Below are positions 54,669-63,725 of a DNA stretch of 64,000 nucleotides, in pieces. Under the pieces are notes generated by a model. That model worked only from the letters and a program-made list of their open reading frames with translations, did no database searches and was not told the origin of the DNA. The DNA comes from Bifidobacterium sp. ESL0745. Lineage in GTDB: Bacteria; Actinomycetota; Actinomycetes; Actinomycetales; Bifidobacteriaceae. Both the position numbers and the translations under genes were made by a program. The stretch is from positions 256,652-320,651 of the forward strand of contig NZ_JAQTHX010000002.1 of the NCBI RefSeq assembly GCF_029433335.1, read 5' to 3'. The number at the start of each line of letters is the position of its first letter. Position 1 is the first letter of the stretch.

Positions 54669-55634
54669 ATGGCTTCTGCAATATCAAGCGCACCATCAAG
54701 CGCAACGCTTGCAAAATCCGCGAGCGCGTCAAAACCGGCGGCAGCGCCCAAGCGCAAGAAATCCGCCTTCTCCGACCGCAAGGTCGACCACGCCTACTAC
54801 TGGATGGCAGCGCCCGCGGCCGTCGTTTTCGCCATCTTCCTGTATTGGCCGTTCGTGCGCGGCATCGGCTATTCGTTCACGAATTCCAAGGGCTTCGGCG
54901 ACTATAAATGGATCGGTTTCAAGAATTACGGCGCGCTTTTCCACGACAGCCGCGTAGGCCACGCCTACCTGTTCACGTTCCTGATCGCCGTGCTCATCAC
55001 GATCCTGATCAACGCCATCGCGCTGTTCATTTCGGTAGCCCTGAACGGCCGCATCGCCTTTAAAAACGGTTTCCGTGCAATCTACTTCGTGCCTTACACC
55101 CTCGGCGTGCTGGTCATCGGCTACGTTTTCAAGTACATTTTCATGACGCCCCTGCCCGCGCTCGGCAAATCGCTCGGCATCAGTTGGCTTTCGCAATCGT
55201 TGCTGACCAGCGAGCATTACGCGTGGGTGCCGATCGTCTTCCTGTCGGTCTGGCAGGGCGTCGCCTATTCGGTGCTGATTTATCTTGCCGGACTACAAAC
55301 CATCGATGACGAAATCTACGAGGCGGCCGCCATCGACGGCGTCAACGCCTGGCAGAAGTTCTGGAAGATCACCTTCCCGTTGATCGGCCCGTTCTTCACC
55401 ATTAATCTAGTGCTCTCGCTTAAAAACGCGTTCAACACGTTCGATCAGGTCGTCGCCTTGACCGACGGCGGTCCGGATTCCAAAACCGAAACGGTCACCT
55501 ACCTGATTTGGAAAGGCGGCCTTACGGGCGGCGAATACGCCTACCAGACCGCGAACGCCGTGCTGTTCTTCGTCGTTCTGGCCATCATCGCATTCGTCCA
55601 ACTCAAGATTTCCAACAGTCAGGAAAAGGTCTGA
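54669..55634 (+). CDS. Sugar ABC transporter permease (MalF/MsmF type)
   Basis: A 321-residue inner-membrane permease with a Ser/Ala/Lys-rich cytoplasmic tail (about 1-40) and six TM helices. The EAA loop that docks the ATPase reads IYEAAAIDGVNAWQKFWKITFPLI (split: EAAAIDG then FWKITFPLIGP), as in CUT1 importers. GPDSKTETVTYLIW near the C-terminus is also typical. It pairs with the permease encoded next. Confidence 0.92.
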   Translation: MASAISSAPSSATLAKSASASKPAAAPKRKKSAFSDRKVDHAYYWMAAPAAVVFAIFLYWPFVRGIGYSFTNSKGFGDYKWIGFKNYGALFHDSRVGHAYLFTFLIAVLITILINAIALFISVALNGRIAFKNGFRAIYFVPYTLGVLVIGYVFKYIFMTPLPALGKSLGISWLSQSLLTSEHYAWVPIVFLSVWQGVAYSVLIYLAGLQTIDDEIYEAAAIDGVNAWQKFWKITFPLIGPFFTINLVLSLKNAFNTFDQVVALTDGGPDSKTETVTYLIWKGGLTGGEYAYQTANAVLFFVVLAIIAFVQLKISNSQEKV

Positions 55635-55648
55635 GGGAAGGTTCAATC

Positions 55649-56554
55649 ATGTCTGCAACTACAATTTCCGCAACTTCCGTTTCGTCGGCTCCTGTTTCAT
55701 CCGTTCCGTCCAACAACGGCAAGAAACCCAAGAAATACCGCCGCGATCACAACATCAATTGGTGGCTCACCGCAGTCGTCGCGGTGCTTTCGCTGACGGT
55801 GCTTATCCCGCTCTATTTCACCATTGTCACCGCGTTGAAAACGCCCGCCGAAGCCGGCACCTTCTCGCTGCCGACAAGCTGGCAATGGCATAATTTCGCC
55901 GACGCTTCCGCCAAGGTGAACTACCCCAGGGCCGCGCTCAATTCCGCGATCGTCACCGTCGCCGCCGTGGTGCTGACGCTTTTGACCAACACCTTCGTGG
56001 CCTATGCCATCGCCCGCAACATGGACAAGCGCTTCTTCCGCTTCCTGTATTACTTCTTCATTGCCGCGATGTTCGTACCGTTCCCGGTCATCATGCTCCC
56101 GTTGGCCAAGCAGATGGGTTCGTGGCACCTTGACAACCAGCTTGGCCTGATCATCCTATACACGGTGCTCGGCTTGGGCACGAACCTCTTTATCGCAACC
56201 GGCTTCATCCGTTCGATTCCGATATCGCTGGAGGAGGCCGCGCGCATCGACGGCGCGAACACTTGGACCATTTTCTGGAAGATCATCTTCCCGTTGATGG
56301 GTCCGATCAACGCTACCATCGCCATTTTGACCGCGCTTTGGGCGTGGAATGATTTCCTGATGCCATTAATTGTCTTGACCGACCAAACAAATCAGACCAT
56401 CCCCTTGGCGCAATACGTCTTCAGCTCGCAGTTCGCCACGAACTACCCGATGGCATTCGCCAGCTACCTGATGGCCATGGCCCCAATCCTGATCGTCTAC
56501 ATCTTCGCCCAAAAGTGGGTCGTTGGCGGGGTAATGAGGGGGGCTGTAAAGTAA
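55649..56554 (+). CDS. Sugar ABC transporter permease (MalG/MsmG type)
   Basis: A 301-residue second permease with a Ser/Thr-rich tail (about 1-30), then six TM helices. The EAA motif reads LEEAARIDGANTWTIFWKII, followed by FPLMGP. The ATG at 55649 has GAGGGAAGG upstream; the longer open frame reaching back over the previous gene is not used. The stop codon lies inside the first copy of the 120-bp tandem repeat, so that repeat is part of the operon's 3' end. An ATPase is not encoded here. Confidence 0.93.
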   Translation: MSATTISATSVSSAPVSSVPSNNGKKPKKYRRDHNINWWLTAVVAVLSLTVLIPLYFTIVTALKTPAEAGTFSLPTSWQWHNFADASAKVNYPRAALNSAIVTVAAVVLTLLTNTFVAYAIARNMDKRFFRFLYYFFIAAMFVPFPVIMLPLAKQMGSWHLDNQLGLIILYTVLGLGTNLFIATGFIRSIPISLEEAARIDGANTWTIFWKIIFPLMGPINATIAILTALWAWNDFLMPLIVLTDQTNQTIPLAQYVFSSQFATNYPMAFASYLMAMAPILIVYIFAQKWVVGGVMRGAVK

Positions 56555-56840
56555 ATTCTTCGAATTTAGGAGAGTCCTGTGGGCTCTCCGGCTTTACAGC
56601 CCTCGGCGGAACCGTCGAGAAGGGATTGAGGCGATCCGAAGGATTGTCCTTAATGGCAGGAATCCGTAAAGTAAATTCTTCGAATTTAGGAGAGTCCTGT
56701 GGGCTCTCCGGCTTTACAGCCCTCGGCGGAACCGCCGAGTAGGCATTGAGCCCGCCAGTAAGGGCAGTCAATAATTGCAGGACGCTGTTAAATAAATCCA
56801 GTAAAAACTGTAGGCTCAGTGAACTCTCCGATTTGCCGTC
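56542..56840 (+). repeat. 120-bp tandem repeat with conserved three-way-junction fold
   Basis: Copies 56546-56614 and 56666-56734 are identical over 69 bp and lie exactly 120 bp apart; a third, decayed copy starts near 56787. Copy 1 can fold as follows: GGCTGTAAAG (56542) with CTTTACAGCC (56592) closes a junction holding hairpins TAAATTC/GAATTTA (56552-56568) and GGAGAG/CTCTCC (56569-56589), then a separate stem CTCGGCGG/CCGTCGAG (56602-56619). In copy 2 that last stem reads CCGCCGAG, so pairing is kept. It overlaps the 3' end of the permease gene. Confidence 0.88.
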
Positions 56841-56867
56841 CCCCGCCCCCCACCGCCAAGCAGCGAT

Positions 56868-56916
56868 GAAAACCGTTTCGTCAGACACCTCCAAGATGCC
56901 TATCGAAACGGTTTCG
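56868..56916. promoter_or_regulatory. Pair of LacI-type operator-like palindromes
   Basis: GAAAACCGTTTCG (56868-56880) and CGAAACGGTTTCG (56904-56916; perfect dyad around a central base), centres 36 bp apart, upstream of the trehalose gene. LacI-family regulators in bifidobacteria favour such sequences; no LacI gene is in the window. The two could also form one long-stem hairpin. Confidence 0.5.
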
Positions 56917-57055
56917 CCGTTATGCCTTTGCTCAAACAGCCCTCAGAATCAAGCTTTGTGGGGTAAGATACAAATATAGGTATTTGCCCGTGTGAAGGCA
57001 GCCTGCAGTTGTCTTCTCATATGCAGCGGTACTAAGCGCGAAGTGAGGAGTAACT

Positions 57056-59749
57056 ATGGCTCGTTTGATTATCGTTTCCAATAGACTTCCAGTATCCCTT
57101 CATGCCAAGCCAGATGGCACGTATGCGTTGAAGCAGAGCATCGGTGGTCTGGCCACGGCTATTGGCCCGTACCACAAGTCTCACAACGATTGCCTCTGGG
57201 TGGGTTGGAGCAGTATCGATCCTGAAACGCGTACCAAAGTCCAAATCGACAAGATCCGAGAGGAATTCACCCGCCGTCGCTGCATTCCGATTTTTCTGAC
57301 ACAAAAGGAAATCGATGGCTACTATGCCGGCTATTCCAACGATACGCTGTGGCCGCTCTTCCACGATTTCGCGCATGAGGCCAAATTCGATTCGTCCACG
57401 TGGAAGGTCTACCAGGAGGTCAATCAGAAGTTTGCCGATGCCATCGCCGAGTTGGTCAGCCCCGATGACACGGTGTGGATTCAGGACTACCACCTCATGC
57501 TGCTTCCGGCGATGCTGCGTGCCCGTTTCCCCAAGCTCAAGATCGGCTGGTTCCTGCATATTCCGTTCCCGAGCCCCGAGATCTTCCATCAGCTGCCCAA
57601 TGGCAAGGAATTGCTTGAAGGCTTGATGGGCGCCGATTTGTTGGGCTTCCATACCGAGGATTTTTGTGTGAACTTCCTGGCCTCTGTCCGTTCCATCTTG
57701 GGCCTTGGAGTCGATACGAACGGCCGCATTCCGGTTGACGCCAACGGCCAGAAGCGCTTTGTCACCGTCGACGCTTTCCCCATCGGCATCGATTACGGCC
57801 TCTATCGCCGTAATGCACATTCCAGCCTTGCGCAGGCCATGCGCCACGGCATCGAAGCCGTCAGCGGCAAGCGCACCAGGCGAGTCAGCACCTCCCTCAC
57901 CGCAGAATCCGAGGCCGCGGCCGAGGCCAGCGACGGTGAAGAGAACTGGTGGAGCGCCCATACCAAGGATGAGCTGCCTGAGGTGAAACTTGCGCGTTCG
58001 GCTGCGGCCAAACGCAGCACTGAAGACAACAAGGTGGTCGTTTCCGTTGATCGACTCGATTACACGAAGGGCCTGCCCGAGCGTTTGCGCGCTTTCGACT
58101 TGATGTTGAGCCGTTACCCGGAATGGGTCGGCCACGTTACGTATTACCTTTTGGCAACGCCCACCCGCGAGGACGTCGAAACCTACCGCAAGCTGAAGGA
58201 GCAGGTCGACCAGCTTGTCGGCGAGATCAACGGCAAGTATTCGCTGCTTTCGTGGACGCCTATCCATTACATCACCCGTTCCCTGCCGATTAAGCCGGTT
58301 TGCGGTATCTATACCGCCGGTGACGTGGCTTTGGTCACCCCGCTTCGTGACGGGATGAATTTGGTCGCCAAGGAATACCTTGCTTCCCGTGACGGCCGTG
58401 ATGGTGCGCTGGTGCTTTCTGACGAATGTGGCGCGGCGCGTGAGTTGACAGACGCATTCATCGTCAACCCGTACGATACCGAAGCCGTCTGCGAGGCCTT
58501 GCATTCGGCCTTGGAAATCGGCTCCGCTGAGGCCAAACGCCGCAATGCCGCCATGCAGGCCCGCCTGAAATACCGCACTGCAAGCCTGTGGAGCGCTGAA
58601 TTCCTGAGCACGCTTCGTCAGGTCAGCGACCCGCGGATGGCCGACCGTCGTCTGCAAAGTTCCCAACGTGATCGTTTGGTCCATGAATGGGGTGTCTCGA
58701 AGCATAAGTTGGTATTGTGCGATTACGACGGTACGTTGACGCAGATTGTTCGTACGCCCGGTCGTGCCAAGCCGACGCGGCGTCTGCTTGACCTGCTCTG
58801 TAAAGTCGGTTCCATCCCCGATGTCGATCTGTATCTTGTTTCCGGTCGAACCCGCGAGACGATGGAGGAGTGGTTCGGCGATTTGCCGGTCGGTCTGATC
58901 GCGGAGCATGGTGCCTGGCACAGCAAGCCCGTTGCGTCTGGTGCCACTTCGGCCAAGGACGGCAAGACTGGTGCCCCCAAGCGTTATTGGCGTCGTGCTG
59001 ACGGACTGCCTGACCCCGACGAATGGCGTCCGATCATTGAGACCATTATGAACAAGTCGGTCGCGCGTGTTCCGCAATCCTTCATCGAATACAAGTCCAC
59101 GGATTTGGCGTGGCACTATCGCATGAGCGATCAGAAGCTCGCCAAGGAACAGCGTGAGCGTCTGGTTGCGGAGCTGCAGAAAGTCTGCCCGCAGTATGGA
59201 TTGATGGTCATGCGTAACGCCAAGGTCATCGAGGTCTGTCCGGCCAACGTGAGCAAGGGCCAGGCTGTGGAGCCCCTGTTGGAAAGTGGGCGTTATGATT
59301 TTGCGCTCGCCATGGGCGATGACACCACCGATGAGACGATGTTTGCCGAAGTCTCCAGCTGCGCTTCCGCACACCATTCGGATGATGACACCAATGATGC
59401 GGCCAATGCTGATGTTGATGCTGCCGAACTCGTCAAGATGGTGGAATCAGCACAAGCCCCTGTTGCCACGGCTACGTCGGAGGTTGTTGCGACAACGACT
59501 GCAAAGCCCAAGAAATCCAAGAAGCCTTCTGCTTGGTGGACGATCAAGGTGGGTGCCGGCGATACCAACGCCCGTTCGCGCATCGCTACCCCGACCGACA
59601 CGGCCCGCCTGCTGGGCTACTTGGTCGCCGAGTCCGAGGCTGTCACCGCCGGTGCCGATCCTGACGCGAAACCCAAGCGCGCCTCGAAGCCGAAGTCGAA
59701 GTCGAAGGATTCAACAAGTTCCAAGGCTGCGTCGAAGTCCAAGAAGTAG
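57056..59749 (+). CDS. Fused trehalose-6-phosphate synthase/phosphatase
   Basis: An 897-residue OtsA-OtsB fusion. The GT20 synthase (about 1-500) shows [67 protein letters not shown] and [15 protein letters not shown]. The HAD phosphatase (about 545-850) shows [11 protein letters not shown] (about 555), [24 protein letters not shown] and [11 protein letters not shown] (about 753). Insertions of low complexity interrupt the synthase (about 275-320) and the phosphatase after MGDDTTDE, and a Lys/Ser-rich tail ends the protein. It makes trehalose from UDP-glucose and glucose-6-phosphate. The ribosome site is GAGGAG. Confidence 0.93.
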   Translation: MARLIIVSNRLPVSLHAKPDGTYALKQSIGGLATAIGPYHKSHNDCLWVGWSSIDPETRTKVQIDKIREEFTRRRCIPIFLTQKEIDGYYAGYSNDTLWPLFHDFAHEAKFDSSTWKVYQEVNQKFADAIAELVSPDDTVWIQDYHLMLLPAMLRARFPKLKIGWFLHIPFPSPEIFHQLPNGKELLEGLMGADLLGFHTEDFCVNFLASVRSILGLGVDTNGRIPVDANGQKRFVTVDAFPIGIDYGLYRRNAHSSLAQAMRHGIEAVSGKRTRRVSTSLTAESEAAAEASDGEENWWSAHTKDELPEVKLARSAAAKRSTEDNKVVVSVDRLDYTKGLPERLRAFDLMLSRYPEWVGHVTYYLLATPTREDVETYRKLKEQVDQLVGEINGKYSLLSWTPIHYITRSLPIKPVCGIYTAGDVALVTPLRDGMNLVAKEYLASRDGRDGALVLSDECGAARELTDAFIVNPYDTEAVCEALHSALEIGSAEAKRRNAAMQARLKYRTASLWSAEFLSTLRQVSDPRMADRRLQSSQRDRLVHEWGVSKHKLVLCDYDGTLTQIVRTPGRAKPTRRLLDLLCKVGSIPDVDLYLVSGRTRETMEEWFGDLPVGLIAEHGAWHSKPVASGATSAKDGKTGAPKRYWRRADGLPDPDEWRPIIETIMNKSVARVPQSFIEYKSTDLAWHYRMSDQKLAKEQRERLVAELQKVCPQYGLMVMRNAKVIEVCPANVSKGQAVEPLLESGRYDFALAMGDDTTDETMFAEVSSCASAHHSDDDTNDAANADVDAAELVKMVESAQAPVATATSEVVATTTAKPKKSKKPSAWWTIKVGAGDTNARSRIATPTDTARLLGYLVAESEAVTAGADPDAKPKRASKPKSKSKDSTSSKAASKSKK

Positions 59750-59806
59750 TATTCCGTTTTTGGACATCGTGTCGGTTGTTGCGCGTCGCAGTCGTACAAT
59801 TTGCGT

Positions 59807-61072
59807 ATGAAACAAGAAGACGTTGTCAAAGCACTGCAGCATGACCACGCGGCCGAACTCAAAAAGGCCGCCCAAAGACTCAAAGGCACTGCGCGGCACA
59901 CGCGCATTATGCCTTCGCCGGTCCTTTCCGAGGCCACGGGCCATGAGATTCTTCTGAAGCCGGAGAATCTTCAGGTCACTGGTTCCTTCAAGATTCGCGG
60001 AGCATACAACAAGATCGCTTCGTTGAGTGATGAGGAGCTCGCCCGTGGCATCGTCACCGCTTCCGCCGGCAACCACGCGCAGGGTGTCGCCTATGCGGCC
60101 CTCGAACGTGGCGCCAAAGCCACCATCGTCATGCCCGAAAGCACCCCGCCACTCAAGGTCGATGCGACGAAGTCTTACGGTGCCAACGTGGTCCTGCATG
60201 GTAACCTATTCGACGATGCCGCCGAATACGCTTCCGAACTTTCCGAGCGCGACGGTTTGGTCTATGTTCATCCCTTCGACGATTACGAAGTGCTTTGTGG
60301 TCAAGGCACCATCGGCCTCGAGATTCTTGAGGATGTTCCGAACGTCACCGATGTGGTCGTTCCGCTTGGTGGCGGTGGCCTGGGTGCGGGCGTGGCGCTC
60401 GCCATCAAGACCTTCAAACCGGAGGTTCGTGTCATCGGCGCGATTCCCGAGGGTTCGCCCGCGTTCAAGAACTCGTTCGCGGCCGGCACGGTCGTTCCTG
60501 CCGACAAGGTGGTCACTTCCGCCGAAGGCGTTGCCGTCGGTCATCCTGGCGACCTTACGTTCGCAATTTTGAACGAATATCTCGATGACCTCATCACCGT
60601 TTCCGAACGCGACATCAACGAGATGATCTTGCTGATGATGGAGAAGCACAAGCTTGTGGTCGAAGCCGCCGGTGCCGTCTCTCTGGCCGCGCTGGAACAT
60701 CTGAGCCTGCGTTCGCGCGTCTTTGCCGCGGCCAAGGGCAAGCACGTCATCGTTCCGATTATTTCCGGCGGCAACATCGACACGGTCACGATCGGCGCAG
60801 TCATCCAAAAGGGTATGATCGCCCGCGGCCGCATCATGAATTTCGAGGTCGAGCTTCCCGATACCCCCGGCCAGCTGGTCAAAGTTGCGCAAGTCCTCGC
60901 CGATGCCCGCGCCAACGTCATCGAGCTCAACCATGACCAGTTCAAGGCTTCCGGCCATTACACGGACTCGGTCTCCCTTGGCGTCACCGTCGAGACCAAC
61001 GGCCCCGACCACATCGCCCAGGTCCTCAAGGCTCTCAAAGACGCCGGTTTCGATCCCAAGCGCATCTATTAA
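59807..61072 (+). CDS. ilvA: Threonine dehydratase with C-terminal ACT domain
   Basis: A 421-residue PLP enzyme that converts L-threonine to 2-oxobutanoate. KPENLQVTGSFKIRGAYNK carries the PLP Lys, SAGNHAQGVAYAA is the phosphate/substrate loop, and VPLGGGGLGAGVALA the Gly-rich PLP loop. A single ACT-type domain follows (about 335-421; FEVELPDTPGQLVKVAQVL, ANVIELNHDQ). This is the short, single-ACT form. TACAAT (59795-59800) ends 6 bases before the ATG, with no ribosome site, so the mRNA may be leaderless; an in-frame TTG at 59801 is not preferred. Confidence 0.92.
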   Translation: MKQEDVVKALQHDHAAELKKAAQRLKGTARHTRIMPSPVLSEATGHEILLKPENLQVTGSFKIRGAYNKIASLSDEELARGIVTASAGNHAQGVAYAALERGAKATIVMPESTPPLKVDATKSYGANVVLHGNLFDDAAEYASELSERDGLVYVHPFDDYEVLCGQGTIGLEILEDVPNVTDVVVPLGGGGLGAGVALAIKTFKPEVRVIGAIPEGSPAFKNSFAAGTVVPADKVVTSAEGVAVGHPGDLTFAILNEYLDDLITVSERDINEMILLMMEKHKLVVEAAGAVSLAALEHLSLRSRVFAAAKGKHVIVPIISGGNIDTVTIGAVIQKGMIARGRIMNFEVELPDTPGQLVKVAQVLADARANVIELNHDQFKASGHYTDSVSLGVTVETNGPDHIAQVLKALKDAGFDPKRIY

Positions 61073-61095
61073 AAAGAATTTCATTTCATAAAGGG

Positions 61096-61134
61096 TGTGG
61101 GCTTGCTGCAGTCTAATGCCGCAGCAAGCCCACA
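61096..61134 (+). terminator. Hairpin downstream of the threonine dehydratase gene
   Basis: TGTGGGCTTGCTGC (61096-61109) pairs perfectly with GCAGCAAGCCCACA (61121-61134). The following sequence is T-rich but interrupted. Confidence 0.75.
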
Positions 61135-61237
61135 TCCTTATTATTTATATATTGGTTATATTGTGATTCTCTTATGAGGACTCAAATGTCTGCGAACCCG
61201 TCTGGAATATATCAGTATCATCTAGCGACAGTGATAT

Positions 61238-61663
61238 TTACTCGATAGTAAAAGTATCGATATTGCTGAGGTCTTTGGTCACGGTTGCCGTAGTAAAACT
61301 GATTTCATACAGCAGCAGGTTACCGTCGGCCGCGCGCAACGTGTTCGCGTAGGCCGGAATCTTGGCGATGAATCGGTCGGCAATTTCATCGATGCTTTTT
61401 CTGCTCGGGCGGGCAATTCCCCGTGCCTTTACATGTGCGTTGCCGCCGTGGGGAATGGTCGTAAAAGCAACATGGGCATTTATCTGCATTTCCTTGACCT
61501 TGTTGTTACCTTTAAACGTCGCAAAGTAAAGGATATTGTCGCCAGGGTCAAAATAAAAATTGACGATCCGTACGTCAGGAATGTCGTCGACCGAAGTGGC
61601 CAGCGCCATATCCGTTTGTTCCTTCAGAATCCGGTAGAATTCTTCTTTCGTATTCATGGTCAT
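61238..61663 (-). CDS. Pyridoxamine-5'-phosphate-oxidase-like FMN-binding protein
   Basis: A 141-residue split-barrel flavin protein. The N-terminus (EEFYRILKEQTDMALATSVDDIPDVRIVNF), the strand ILYFATFKGNNKVKEMQIN and AFTTIPHGGNAHVKARGIA follow the PNPOx-like family. These small forms bind FMN or F420 and reduce various substrates; they are not true PdxH enzymes. GAGAGGATG lies upstream of two nearby ATGs (61663 and 61657), either of which may be used. No partner gene is adjacent. Confidence 0.83.
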   Translation of the reverse strand: MTMNTKEEFYRILKEQTDMALATSVDDIPDVRIVNFYFDPGDNILYFATFKGNNKVKEMQINAHVAFTTIPHGGNAHVKARGIARPSRKSIDEIADRFIAKIPAYANTLRAADGNLLLYEISFTTATVTKDLSNIDTFTIE

Positions 61664-61799
61664 TGCTAATAATCATCCTCTCGAGAGAACGCCGTCCCGG
61701 CTCTTTGCTGGTCCTTCGACACTGTTAGGAACGGATGCCGCTGGTATTTCGTCTACTTCAATGGTCTTTGTCCCGTTTTTGGTCTGACGTTCTTGCTTT

Positions 61800-61873
61800 T
61801 CGGCTTTGGCAATGGGGCCTCGTCCGTCAGTTCCGGCAACGCCTTGGCGATGCCTTCATGGATAAATTCCATT
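61800..61873 (-). repeat. Decayed duplicate of the sirtuin gene's 3' end
   Basis: On the minus strand this reads MEFIHEGIAKALPELTDE, while the sirtuin ends TRLIHDDIAKALPELVDE plus a few residues. The duplicate lies 143 bp downstream of the true end (61820-61872 aligned with 61963-62015), about 77% identical by eye over that part. No start or full gene accompanies it. The remainder of 61664-61937 is non-coding. Confidence 0.8.
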
Positions 61874-61937
61874 GTGAACGGATGTTATTCTATCTCGCCT
61901 TGCTCGCTTGCCTCGGTTTTCTTTTGATTTGTAGTTT

Positions 61938-62696
61938 CTATTTCTCCGCTTCGGCGATGGTCTCGTCCACCAGTTCCGGCAGCGCCTTGGCGATGTCATC
62001 GTGGATGAGCCTCGTGGCGATGTTGTCGTATTGTGTGTGCCCCATATTCATAATGGTCATCGGCACCCCGGCTTGTACCGCGGTCGGTGCGAGCGACGCT
62101 GCGGGAAAGACTTCAAGCGTGGATCCGATTACCCAGAACTCGTCGGCCTTGGCCACTCGTGCCATCGACTTTTCCATCGCTCCATCTGGTAGCATTTCGC
62201 CGAAGTAGACCACGTCAGTTTTGATCAGCCCGTTGCAGGTTTGGTTGCCGCTATACGGCAGCTTGCGGTGGCAGTGCGGATCGGGTTCGTTGTCGAGATT
62301 GTTCATGATGTCGGCCGTCTTGTATTCGGCATGGCACTTCATGCAGTGCGAGGTGCCGATGGTACCGTGCAAGTTGACGATCAGATCGCTGGAATTGCCG
62401 GCCTTTTCGTGCAGTGCGTCAAAGTTCTGCGTGGCCAAAAGCGTGAGTAATCCGGCCTTCTCCAACTTGACCAGCGCCTTGTGTGCCTCGCCTGGCTGCG
62501 CGTTCCATACCGGCGACGCCTTTTGCCAGGCCCACGAATATTCGCGTGCCTTCTTGTCGCTTATAAATGCATCAATGTCGTAAACGCTCATTTGGTCAGG
62601 GTGCTTGGTCCACACGCCGTCGGGTCCGCGAAAGTCAGGGATTCCCGCCGAAGTCGAAATACCAGCACCAGTCAATACCGCGATTTTTTTAGTCAT
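61938..62696 (-). CDS. Sir2-family NAD-dependent protein deacylase
   Basis: A 252-residue sirtuin. NAD-binding motifs are LTGAGISTSAGIPDFRG and ATQNFDALHEKAGN; the catalytic His is in NLHGTIG. The zinc site shows CMKCHAEY with a second Cys-containing part (HCHRKLPYSGNQTCNG). VVYFGEMLPDG and VIGSTLEVFPAASL complete the Rossmann core. Removes acyl groups from lysines of cytoplasmic proteins using NAD+. The ATG at 62696 follows TACAAT by 7 bases, the leaderless pattern. A decayed copy of its last codons lies just downstream. Confidence 0.93.
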   Translation of the reverse strand: MTKKIAVLTGAGISTSAGIPDFRGPDGVWTKHPDQMSVYDIDAFISDKKAREYSWAWQKASPVWNAQPGEAHKALVKLEKAGLLTLLATQNFDALHEKAGNSSDLIVNLHGTIGTSHCMKCHAEYKTADIMNNLDNEPDPHCHRKLPYSGNQTCNGLIKTDVVYFGEMLPDGAMEKSMARVAKADEFWVIGSTLEVFPAASLAPTAVQAGVPMTIMNMGHTQYDNIATRLIHDDIAKALPELVDETIAEAEK

Positions 62697-63720
62697 ATAC
62701 ATAATTGTAGTCAAAGGTCCCAGCGCAATGAGCGAAAACGCAAAAACCTTTCCCTATATATAAGTTGCTTTCAGTTTTCGGTAGTGGCCACACATTTTAG
62801 AATTGCCAGCCATTCGAGTTATAGGCCAGTCCGTGGTGTTTTAGAATTGATATTTTGCCTGTAACCTCCATGCGCTGAATGGCATCTTCGCATTGCCATA
62901 ATCGTCGAAAAGACAGAAATGTTGATTCTCTGCGGTTTTCTCGGTATTCGGTGCGTCCAGTTTGCCTCCCATTTTCATTTTTGAATCTTTTCGGAGAGGT
63001 CAGGTGCCGCCGACTTTCCCTGCTAAAAATTGCAGCATGCAACGCTCACTCCAACAAGGTTAAACCTCGATCTTAAACACCAAGTTCTGGCCTATATCCC
63101 GCCGTTTCGTAGTGCTTTAGAATTGTTGCTTTATTCGGTATCGATGAATTATGCTTCTATATTTCCGGTTATCGGTGGAGATAGACCCTGTTTCGCTGAT
63201 ATTTTGAGTTTTAGCGCATCAATCCTCGTCTAACTTTGATCGTTTTCGAATTTTTCGAGAAAGCACCATCCGTGGCTTTTCGATGTCGGATAGAGAATTG
63301 CGTAAAAAAAAAGACCAACCCTATAAGGCCAACCCCTGATTTGGAGCACCATATTTTGGCCGGTAGGTCGCATTTAACATTGCCTCGGTTCTGATCCCAA
63401 ACTTTTAGTTTATTGGTTCTTTGATCTGTCTGTATCGTTGGCATTGTTGATTGCAAAGTATGCCTGACTGTGCTTGATTTTGACTTTACTGTCTCTGAAG
63501 GTGCAGGTGGCGGCGCGATTCTTTGTTCCTTATGATTTCTAGAAACCGTTTGCGTTCCATGGTTATAAAAGCACTGGTCGGATCTGCTTCGAGGAGCGCG
63601 TAGTAATGATGGTAATTATCCATTTGTCTGAGTATGCAAAACTATGAGGCGTTTAAGAAAGCCTGAAAGTTGTCCGTTTTGCGTTGTCGGTGAGCTGACG
63701 CGCCGTAAAGAAAGATTATT
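62697..63720. other. Gene-poor stretch with degenerate repeated segments
   Basis: No intact gene. Three minus-strand segments look related: about 62880-62797 (reading VTGKISILKHHGLAYNSNGW), about 63125-63070 (KATILKHYETAGYRP) and about 63380-63310 at DNA level. TTTAGAATTG recurs at about 62796, 62840 and 63109. This is suggestive of remnants of a broken, duplicated coding sequence; the match is weak. Confidence 0.35.
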
Positions 63721-63725
63721 TCGAT

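Noticed and set aside
57032..59377. 781-codon open frame on the minus strand
   Set aside because: It is antisense to the trehalose synthase/phosphatase fusion, whose motifs are intact; the reverse frame has no family signature.
62796..63120. Recurring TTTAGAATTG, considered as CRISPR repeats
   Set aside because: Repeats are too short and unevenly spaced, and no cas genes are present.
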